DNA from: Phycicoccus elongatus Lp2
Lineage (GTDB): Bacteria; Actinomycetota; Actinomycetes; Actinomycetales; Dermatophilaceae
Direction: 5' to 3'
DNA: 36,216 nt
NCBI RefSeq assembly: GCF_000367525.1
Contig: NZ_HF570956.1
Coordinates: 1,682,688 to 1,718,903, forward strand
A model generated the notes under the pieces. The model saw nothing but the letters and a program-made list of their open reading frames with translations, did no database searches and was not told the DNA's origin. Position 1 is the first letter of the stretch. Each line of letters opens with the position of its first letter. Made by a program: the position numbers and the translations under genes. Below are positions 7,389 through 15,884 of the stretch, one piece after another.

Positions 7389-8155
7389 CGACATCGTCGC
7401 GAGATGACTGGCAGGTCGTCGTGGTTGTCCCCGCACGGGACGAGGAGCAACTCATCGATCGTTGTCTCAATGCCTTGGGCGACGCGATCAGTCGGTTGAC
7501 TTCGGTGCGGCCAGGGGTCGACGTCGACGTGGTCCTCGTGCTCGATCGGTGCATCGACGGCACCGAGTCCAAGGCGTCGACGCGGCGATGGGTCCGCCTG
7601 TGCCGGGCCGACGTCGGCAACGTCGGTCGGGCTCGCGCCCTGGGCATTGAGGCCGCCACCGCGGGCCTGCCTCCGTCACGTCGCACCTGGATCGCTTGCA
7701 CTGACGCAGACAGTGCCGTGCCTCGCGACTGGCTGGTCGACCTGCTCGACTTGGCAGACACCGGGATCGACATGGTCGTGGGCAACGTCCGGGTCGACCT
7801 CGACGAGCTGCCGCCCACCGTCCGGCAATCGGTCGGCGTCGGACTGATGCCCGACGGTCACGACCGCATCTACGGCGCGAACCTGAGCTTCCGCCGTGAC
7901 GCCTATGACCCCGTCGGCGGATTCCGGCCGTTGTCCGTGCACGAGGACGTCACTCTGGTGCGCGCTTTCCGCGCGGCCGGGCACCGTGTCCATGCGTCGG
8001 GGAGCCTCACCGTGCTCACGTCTGCCCGTCTCGACGGCCGCGCCCCGGCCGGCTTTGCGGGGTACCTGCGCGACCTCCTCCCCACCGTGAGGCTGTCACC
8101 GCACATCCCGACCACGTCCGCCCTCGCCCTCCACCCGTCGCCTGACCGTGGATGA
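7382..8155 (+). CDS. Family 2 glycosyltransferase
   Basis: A 257-residue soluble GT-A fold transferase. It opens with VVVVVPARDEEQLIDRCL, the nucleotide-sugar strand of GT2 enzymes. It has the DxD-type metal motif in CTDADSAVP (about 111-119), the acceptor-side GANLSFRRDAYDPVGGF and the acidic catalytic motif VHEDVTL. No membrane helices are seen, unlike chitin or cellulose synthases. It should transfer a sugar from an NDP-sugar to an unknown acceptor. It overlaps the dehydrogenase upstream (7 bp) and the PIG-L/methyltransferase gene downstream (GTGGATGA, 8 bp), so it is the middle gene of a coupled operon whose products probably act on one molecule. Confidence 0.9.
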   Translation: MVTTSSRDDWQVVVVVPARDEEQLIDRCLNALGDAISRLTSVRPGVDVDVVLVLDRCIDGTESKASTRRWVRLCRADVGNVGRARALGIEAATAGLPPSRRTWIACTDADSAVPRDWLVDLLDLADTGIDMVVGNVRVDLDELPPTVRQSVGVGLMPDGHDRIYGANLSFRRDAYDPVGGFRPLSVHEDVTLVRAFRAAGHRVHASGSLTVLTSARLDGRAPAGFAGYLRDLLPTVRLSPHIPTTSALALHPSPDRG

Positions 8156-9482
8156 GGCGCTGTGGGCCCGTCGCCCCGAGTGGGCGGAGTCTCCACCCCT
8201 GACGCTTGGTGCTGCTGATGGACGGCAGTGCACACATCTCGTCGTGGTGGTCGCCCATCCCGACGACGAGACACTCGTCGTGGGCGGCTTGATCCACGAC
8301 GCCGCGGCGGCTGGTGTGGCGGTGACGGTCGTCGTCCTGACCGACGGCGAGGCCTCACATCCCGACAGCCCCACCCACTCCCCGTCCGACCTGCGCCGAC
8401 TGCGGCGCGCTGAGGTGGCCGAGGCGCTGGCCACGCTCGCGCCACACGCGCACCTCGTCCGACCCGCCCTGCCTGACGGTGGCCTCATGAGGAACTTCCA
8501 CGAGATCGTCGGCTTGGTCGGCGGCGTGCTCGACGAGACCGCCACGGACAGCGCGCTCGTCGTGTCGACATGGAGGTTCGATGGGCATCCGGACCACGAG
8601 GCCGTTGGCGCGGCCGTCGCGCAGGTGTGCGCCGAGCGTGGTGTGCGCCATCTCGAGGCGCCCTTGTGGCTCTGGGCCTGGCAGGACGCAGCCGCTGTGC
8701 CGTGGAGCGAACTCCTGCTCCACCCACTCAGCAGATCCACCCAAGGGGTCAAGCGCGAGGCGCTGGCCGCACACACGAGTCAGGTCGGCCCGCTCTCCGC
8801 CGCACCGGGCGACGAGGCCCTGTTGTCCGCGGAGGTCCTCGCGCATTTCGCCCGTCCGTGGGAGTCGTTCGTCGAGCGGGGGGCTGCGTCCTTCGACGAG
8901 ATGTATGCCGCAGGAGACGACCCGTGGGGCTTCGACTCGTCGTGGTACGAAGAACGCAAACGCGCGCTCACGCTCGCGTCGCTGCCGGAGCGTCGTCTGG
9001 GGCGAGTGCTCGAAATCGGTCCCGGCACAGGGCTGCTCACCGTTGCCCTGGCCGAACGGGCTGACGACGTACTGGCGATCGATGTGTCCGCGCAGGCCTT
9101 GGAGCGGGTCGAGGACCGACTGTGGTCCGCCGGGCTGGCGGATCACGTCGAATTGCGACGTGGTCATGTGGCCTACGACTGGCCCGAGGGCGAGTTCGAC
9201 CTCATCCTCGTGAGCGAGGTCGGCTACTTCCTGTCCTCGAGCGAGTGCGACGTCCTGCTGGCGTCCGCCCGTGATCATCTCTCCGCGAGCGGCACGCTCT
9301 GCCTCGTGCATTGGCTGCACCCGATCGAGGGCTGGCCGTTGGACGGTCACGCGGTGCACGACCGTGCGCTCGCGCTCAGCGGCCTCGAGCGCGTCGTGCA
9401 GCACGTGGAGACAGACCTGCGGATCGACGTCGTGCGCCGCCCCGGGCTGCCCAGCGTGGCGCAGGCGGAAGGTCGCTGCTGA
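8148..9482 (+). CDS. PIG-L deacetylase fused to a NodS-like SAM methyltransferase
   Basis: A 444-residue bifunctional protein. Residues about 20-240 form a LmbE/PIG-L zinc deacetylase: the metal motif AHPDDE (about 36-41) and the second motif GHPDHEAVGAA. Enzymes of this fold remove acetyl groups from GlcNAc-containing compounds, for example in mycothiol or GPI biosynthesis. Residues about 250-430 are a class I methyltransferase with the NodS-type entry DPWGFDSSWYEERKRALTLA and the SAM loop VLEIGPGTGLL. NodS N-methylates the amine exposed by deacetylation of a chitin oligomer, so the fusion suggests deacetylation followed by N-methylation of an amino sugar. That order is an inference. The GTG start overlaps the glycosyltransferase stop, implying translational coupling. 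Confidence 0.92.
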   Translation: MDEALWARRPEWAESPPLTLGAADGRQCTHLVVVVAHPDDETLVVGGLIHDAAAAGVAVTVVVLTDGEASHPDSPTHSPSDLRRLRRAEVAEALATLAPHAHLVRPALPDGGLMRNFHEIVGLVGGVLDETATDSALVVSTWRFDGHPDHEAVGAAVAQVCAERGVRHLEAPLWLWAWQDAAAVPWSELLLHPLSRSTQGVKREALAAHTSQVGPLSAAPGDEALLSAEVLAHFARPWESFVERGAASFDEMYAAGDDPWGFDSSWYEERKRALTLASLPERRLGRVLEIGPGTGLLTVALAERADDVLAIDVSAQALERVEDRLWSAGLADHVELRRGHVAYDWPEGEFDLILVSEVGYFLSSSECDVLLASARDHLSASGTLCLVHWLHPIEGWPLDGHAVHDRALALSGLERVVQHVETDLRIDVVRRPGLPSVAQAEGRC

Positions 9483-9540
9483 CGTCCCTGCACGCCTCCG
9501 CTGCGTCACCTCTGCTGCGGACGGTGAACAGGGGTGACGG

Positions 9541-11679
<2,139 letters not shown>

Positions 11680-11935
11680 GACTCGGCCTTTCAGTCGGCG
11701 GGTGGGCGGGGATGAGCCCGCCCTCGTGCCACCCTAGAGGCAATCGGCCAATAGTGGGCCCGCGCAACCTGATTCGCCGTTCCTGGTCACCCCTACGGGT
11801 GAGACAGCCTTTCCTCCCATGACCGATTGACCCCCGCCCCCTCCCGATCTGGATGCCGCGGTGATGCGTTGCCCTCACTTGGTGCGCCGTCCTCACGAGA
11901 TGTCTCTGCCTGACCGAAACTCGTTGCTCTCAGCC

Positions 11936-11964
11936 TTGCGGCACTATTCGAACACCTGTACGAT
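11936..11964 (+). promoter_or_regulatory. SOS (LexA) box overlapping a leaderless promoter
   Basis: A -35 TTGCGG (11936-11941), a 17-bp spacer and -10 TACGAT (11959-11964) sit 6 nt before the ATG at 11971. The sequence TCGAAC-N4-GTACGA (11948-11963) covers the spacer and the -10; it differs at one base from the mycobacterial-type SOS box TCGAAC-N4-GTTCGA. LexA bound here would block the promoter, so the gene should be induced by DNA damage. Confidence 0.75.
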
Positions 11965-11970
11965 TTAGCC

Positions 11971-13674
11971 ATGGACGCCACCAGCCTCGCCGACCGCCTC
12001 GCGGTCATGCGTGACGCTGTCGAGGCGGCCTCCGGGTTTCGCGATCGCCTCCATGAGGCGTCGGGCGACACCTTGGGCGAGCTGGTCACCTTGGCCGACA
12101 CCTTCGCGTCGATGGGTGCCCAGGTCCGGGCCGCGGTGGTCGCGGAGGCGGTGCGTCGCGGTGAGGTCGAGACAACGATGTCAGCCTGGGTTCGCGAGCA
12201 TGCACGGTCCTTGCGTCAGGGCGGCGCGAGCCAGCTCGCGCGGATGGTCATGGAGGCCACCAAGGGCGGGCCGACCTGGACCAGCCAGACGCATGGCCCA
12301 GACCCCGACAGCCCAACCGGCATCGTCTGGGCGGCCGTGCAGGCGGTCGCCCCTGACCTCGGGCGCGAGGTCGATCCCGAGGGTGGCGGCGAGCCGGACG
12401 GCATACCCGCTGACGAATCGACCTGCGTCTTCGATCAGCCGACAGCGACTCCCCTGACGGCGGGCAACGGACTGGCCGTCCTGTCCGAGATGCGCGTGCT
12501 GGAGCCGCAGTTGCAGCCCGAGGCCGTGCCGACGGTGACCCGCGTGCTGGTCGACCTGTGTCGGCAGCACGGGCCGTCACACATGCGGCAGCTGCGGCCG
12601 CGCCTGCTCGCTGAGTACGGCAAGGAGGGCGAGCTCGACGACCTCCAGAAGCGCTTGGCTCGCGGCGCCTTCCTCTCCTCCCCCAACGTCGAGTCCGGCG
12701 ACCTCACCGAGTACCGCCTGGCCCTGACCCCCGAGCAGGCGGCGACCCTCGAGGCCGCGGTGGGGCCGTTGTCCGGCCCAGCCCCGAACGGTGAGACCGG
12801 CGAGCCCGATCGGCGTTCCGCCGGACAGCGACGAGCCGAGGCATTGATCGAGATCTGTGCCCGCGCCGTGGCCGCCACCCACGCGAGCGGCGGCGAGGGT
12901 CCCACCGGTGCGTATGCCGCGGTGCACGTGACGATGACGCTCGCCGACCTGCGACGGTTCACGGGGGCCGAGGAGGCCGCGCCCGGATCGCCACACTCGG
13001 TCTTCACGCGCAGGGAGCCAGCTGCCGATCAGGACCTCTGCTCCGGTGATGTCCTGGGCTCGCGAGCCACGGGCACACTGTTGTCACCGGAGGTCCTGCG
13101 GCGGATGGCCTGCGAGGCCGACCTCATCCCGCACGTCCTGGGCGCCGAGGGCGAGCACCTCGACCAGGGCCGTGAGACCCGCTTGTTCCACCGGGCCCAG
13201 CGTCGCCAGCTGATGCGCCGCGACAAGCACTGCACCTACCCCGGCTGTGACCGGCCGGCCGCGTGGACCCGCGCCCACCACGTCCTCCACTGGTGGGACC
13301 ACGGCCGGAGCGAACTCGACAACGCCGCGCTGCTCTGCGAGCGGCACCACACGATCGTGCACCAGCGGCGACTGTGGGCCGACGTGCGGCGCACGCCGGA
13401 TTTGCACGGCCGGTTCGTCGTCTGGGACCTCACCGAGGGCTCCTACGACACCGAACTCGCCCGCAGACGAGCTGAGCGCGCGGCCAACGACCCGCCTCCG
13501 CTGACACCCGAGCGTTGGGAGGCGATCCTGCGCGGCCTCCGGTCCGGGGACCTCGCCGAACAGCTGTGGGCACGCCACCAAGCCCAGTGGTATGACCAGG
13601 GCGACGAGGCCTTCGTGCCGACCTTCTTCGATCCGCGGGTGTGGGACGCCGCCAACGACGACTCGGTCGCCTGA
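11971..13674 (+). CDS. DUF222 / HNH endonuclease-domain protein (13E12 repeat family type)
   Basis: A 567-residue protein with the long helical DUF222 region (about 1-370) followed by an HNH nuclease domain: CTYPGCDRPAAWTRAHHVLH, then LDNAALLCERHHTIVH (about 415-460). The domain has the Cys pairs and the HH metal site expected of an intact nuclease. Such proteins occur in many copies in actinobacterial genomes and behave as repetitive, possibly mobile, selfish genes; the target DNA is unknown. ATG 11971 is set by the leaderless promoter just upstream, which carries an SOS box. The rest of the 291-bp upstream gap shows nothing else clear. Confidence 0.9.
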   Translation: MDATSLADRLAVMRDAVEAASGFRDRLHEASGDTLGELVTLADTFASMGAQVRAAVVAEAVRRGEVETTMSAWVREHARSLRQGGASQLARMVMEATKGGPTWTSQTHGPDPDSPTGIVWAAVQAVAPDLGREVDPEGGGEPDGIPADESTCVFDQPTATPLTAGNGLAVLSEMRVLEPQLQPEAVPTVTRVLVDLCRQHGPSHMRQLRPRLLAEYGKEGELDDLQKRLARGAFLSSPNVESGDLTEYRLALTPEQAATLEAAVGPLSGPAPNGETGEPDRRSAGQRRAEALIEICARAVAATHASGGEGPTGAYAAVHVTMTLADLRRFTGAEEAAPGSPHSVFTRREPAADQDLCSGDVLGSRATGTLLSPEVLRRMACEADLIPHVLGAEGEHLDQGRETRLFHRAQRRQLMRRDKHCTYPGCDRPAAWTRAHHVLHWWDHGRSELDNAALLCERHHTIVHQRRLWADVRRTPDLHGRFVVWDLTEGSYDTELARRRAERAANDPPPLTPERWEAILRGLRSGDLAEQLWARHQAQWYDQGDEAFVPTFFDPRVWDAANDDSVA

Positions 13675-13932
13675 CGCTGGCAAAGGTCTCCGCCGACTCG
13701 CGTGACCCCAAGAGTCCCATCGGGCCCTGACGTCTGGATAGGGTGGCGAATGTCGTTGGGGGACGAAGACACCCATGCGCATCCGGGTCCCCGCGGCGCG
13801 GGCTGGGGCAGCCCACCTCGCTGCTTCCGAAGGAGACGCCTCGGGTCGACAACCGTTGCATGCACGCCTCGGCGTCTCCCACGAAGACGTCCAGATCACC
13901 GATCGGCCACTGGCCGCAAGGAGTGCACCACC
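13675..13932. other. Leader region of the lipoprotein gene with a possible hairpin
   Basis: A 258-bp non-coding stretch. TAGGGT near 13739 is a plausible -10. The arms GGAGACGCC (13832-13840) and GGCGTCTCC (13871-13879) can pair across a 30-nt loop, which would put a stem about 55 nt upstream of the lipoprotein start. The frame through this region is open and in phase with the lipoprotein but is Arg-rich and unlike a secreted N-terminus, so it is not taken as coding. Confidence 0.35.
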
Positions 13933-14454
13933 GTGAAGTCCCGACACACCCTCTCTGCTCTCGCCCTCGGGCTCAGTCTCACACTCGCCGGGGTATCGGG
14001 CTGCTCTGCCGGCGACGGCATGTCCGTCAAGGGTTCCAGTGAGGCCAAGGAGCTCACGAAGGGCGCGTCCCTCAACCTCGACGAGTTGCGCGGCTTCGAC
14101 AATGTCACGGTGACTCTGGACGACGTCACGACCGGCGCCGACTGCGCCGCCAAGGCGTCCAACGGTCAGTGGGTTGCTCTCGGCCTCACCGTCAAGAACA
14201 ACGGCGGCGCCACCACGCCGGGCATCACCGTGGGCCAGTGGACCGCCGTGGACGCCGGTGGCACCAAGACCGAGGTGCCGCGCATGACGGGTGACTTGTG
14301 CGCGAAGCCGGACCAGCAGTTTCCGCTCAGCTTCGACGGCAAGGACGAGGTCAAGGGAACCCTCTTCCTCGACGTGCCCGAGCAGACGACCAAACTGGAG
14401 AACTCCATCCCCCATGACACCGAGTCCGGAACCCTCGTCATCTCACTGAACTGA
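13933..14454 (+). CDS. Secreted lipoprotein, DUF4352-like
   Basis: A 173-residue exported lipoprotein. The N-terminus is a signal peptide (KSRHTLSALALGLSLTLAG) ending in the lipobox VSGC, with the lipidated Cys at about residue 26. The mature part is a small beta-rich domain with WVALGLTVKNNGG and a Cys pair (GADCAAKA and GDLCAKP), resembling the immunoglobulin-like DUF4352 fold found in actinobacterial lipoproteins. The function is unknown; it probably sits on the outer face of the membrane. GTG 13933 is chosen because AAGGAG lies 9 nt upstream and the signal peptide begins there. Confidence 0.85.
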   Translation: MKSRHTLSALALGLSLTLAGVSGCSAGDGMSVKGSSEAKELTKGASLNLDELRGFDNVTVTLDDVTTGADCAAKASNGQWVALGLTVKNNGGATTPGITVGQWTAVDAGGTKTEVPRMTGDLCAKPDQQFPLSFDGKDEVKGTLFLDVPEQTTKLENSIPHDTESGTLVISLN

Positions 14455-14461
14455 TCGGGTC

Positions 14462-14779
14462 GAGTGGAGGGGCGGCCGAGGCCTCCTCATCCGTGCCCGC
14501 AACGCCGGGCTGACCGATCGAGAACTCCAGGGCATCGACCTCATCGGGCTCACCCTGCCCAATGCTGATATCGCCGAGCAGCTCGGCGTCTCGATCAACA
14601 GCGTCAAGTCCTACATCCGCTCGGCCTACCGGCGCCTGGGGATCGACTCGCGCCCGGCAGCCATCCTCTGGGCCCGCGGTTTCGCCCCCCCGAAGACCAA
14701 CGGCTCGGAGAACTCAGCCGCGTCCCACACCGGCGGCTCCACCGACGGCGAGTCGGACGGACAACTGTCGACTGCCTGA
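14462..14779 (+). pseudogene. Truncated LuxR-type response regulator (DNA-binding domain remnant)
   Basis: A 105-codon open frame ending at TGA 14777-14779 encodes a complete LuxR helix-turn-helix (LTDRELQGIDL, NADIAEQLGVSINSVKSYIR, SAYRRLGIDSRPAAILWARG) plus a Ser/Gly-rich tail. It has no ATG or GTG before the domain and no receiver domain; upstream is the stop of the lipoprotein gene. It is clearly related to the DNA-binding domain of the regulator at 390-1043 (shared SVKSYIR-AY and AVLWG/AILWA). It is therefore read as the 3' remnant of a deleted regulator gene. Confidence 0.75.
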
Positions 14780-14855
14780 CGCTCCCGTTGACATTCCTGC
14801 GTCCCCCATCGCGGATTGCCCTGTGGATAACGTCGGAGCCCCCTCCTGCGGCGCC

Positions 14856-14901
14856 TAGCGTTGAGGTCAGCGGACGGCAGGGTGCCGTCCACCAACGGAG
14901 G
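14856..14901 (+). promoter_or_regulatory. 5' leader with stable hairpin before the WXG100 gene
   Basis: TAGCGT (14856-14861) is a likely -10. Just after the expected start of the RNA, GGACGGCA (14872-14879) and TGCCGTCC (14883-14890) pair perfectly around a GGG loop. The strong ribosome site GGAGGAGGA follows at about 14897-14905. A stem at the very 5' end of an mRNA commonly protects it from decay, or it may gate translation. Confidence 0.5.
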
Positions 14902-14908
14902 AGGACCC

Positions 14909-15202
14909 ATGACCACGCAGTTCCAGGTCGACACCGATCGCATCCAGGCCGCGTCGGCCGACATCACCCGCATCGCCGGTGACATCGAGGGGCAAGTGCA
15001 GGCGATGATGGGCCGGCTCACCGCCCTCGAGGACGCCTGGCGGGGCGGAGCGGCAAGCCAGTTCCAGTCCGTCGTCGGGCAGTGGCAGGCCACCCAGGCG
15101 CAGGTGAAGACCTCGCTCGACAGCATCGGGCGAGTGCTCGGCGCGGCTGGTGTCTCCTACGCCGATGCCGAGGCCAACGCCGCCGCGATGTTCACGCACT
15201 GA
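14909..15202 (+). CDS. WXG100-family protein (ESAT-6-like)
   Basis: A 97-residue helical hairpin protein. The WxG turn is W44-R-G46 in EDAWRGGAAS, between two helices, and the C-terminal export signal YxxxD/E appears as YADAE before the end of the protein. Members are exported by type VII (ESX) secretion as dimers. No EccC-like ATPase, partner WXG100 gene or toxin lies beside it in this window, so it is an orphan here. The start ATG 14909 follows a very strong ribosome site. The gene overlaps the convergent reductase gene by 11 bp. Confidence 0.93.
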   Translation: MTTQFQVDTDRIQAASADITRIAGDIEGQVQAMMGRLTALEDAWRGGAASQFQSVVGQWQATQAQVKTSLDSIGRVLGAAGVSYADAEANAAAMFTH

Positions 15203-15764
15203 TCCTCGCGGCATACCGGAGGGCGACGGCGCCGGAGGCGTAGTCGGTGCGCCCCATGAGGGTGAGCGGCAACGGTGCCGGCAGCCCGTCGAGCAGGCGG
15301 GGGCCGCGGCCCGTGACGGCCGGATGCACGACGAACTCGAACTCGTCGACCAGTCCGAGCTGGACGAGGGTGAGGGGCAGGCGGACCCCGCCGGTGTGCA
15401 ACCGTCCACCGGGCTGCGCCTTGAGCTTGCGGACGGTGGCTTCGAGGTCGGCGGGGCGGATGATCTCGGCGTTCCAGTCGACGCGGTCGAGAGTCTGGGT
15501 GACGACGTACTTCTTGGCGCCGTCGATGGTGCGCGCGAAGGGCCGCATCCAGTCCTCGACCCAGTCTGCGGGCTCTCCCGCGGCCACCGGGCGCCAGGCC
15601 TCCTCCATCATCTGGTAGGTGATCCGGCCGAAGATCAGGGCATCGGCGGCGGCGATCGTCTCGGCCGACCGCTCGTGCAGCTCCTGGTCGGGGATCACGC
15701 CCGAGCCAGCATGGTCGACGCAGCCGTCGAGGGTGACATTGATCGAGTAGAGCAGCGACCTCAT
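15192..15764 (-). CDS. Dihydrofolate reductase-like (RibD C-terminal domain) protein
   Basis: A 190-residue single-domain protein of the RibD C-terminal/DHFR-like superfamily. Typical features are the N-terminal strand LLYSINVTLDGCVDHAGSG, the segment ADALIFGRITYQMMEEAW, the cofactor-side KKYVVTQTLDRVDWNAEII and the GGRLHTGGVRLPLTLVQLGL segment. These are small NADPH-dependent reductases, usually of unknown substrate; a role in folate or riboflavin synthesis is not implied. ATG 15764 is the start that gives the conserved N-terminus. The 3' end overlaps the WXG100 gene tail to tail by 11 bp. Confidence 0.88.
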   Translation of the reverse strand: MRSLLYSINVTLDGCVDHAGSGVIPDQELHERSAETIAAADALIFGRITYQMMEEAWRPVAAGEPADWVEDWMRPFARTIDGAKKYVVTQTLDRVDWNAEIIRPADLEATVRKLKAQPGGRLHTGGVRLPLTLVQLGLVDEFEFVVHPAVTGRGPRLLDGLPAPLPLTLMGRTDYASGAVALRYAARISA

Positions 15765-15806
15765 CCGCCCACCGTTGCACATCGCTGGAGGGACGGGGAA
15801 GAAAGT

Positions 15807-15846
15807 GGCGGCGAGGTGGCGCCCCTGAATTCGCCACCTCGCCGCC
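15807..15846. terminator. Intrinsic terminator hairpin
   Basis: A perfect 15-bp stem, GGCGGCGAGGTGGCG (15807-15821) against its complement at 15832-15846, with a 10-nt loop. It lies just past the stop of the ABC permease gene (minus strand) and upstream of the reductase start. No T-tract follows, as is usual in high-GC actinomycetes. Confidence 0.75.
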
Positions 15847-15884
15847 CGGTCCCGCGCCTGCCGGTCATCGCCGGCGCCTGCGGG

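Noticed and set aside
9504-9539. Possible terminator between the PIG-L operon and katE
   Set aside because: Only a 7-bp stem (CGTCACC/GGTGACG) with a loop of more than 20 nt; too weak to call.
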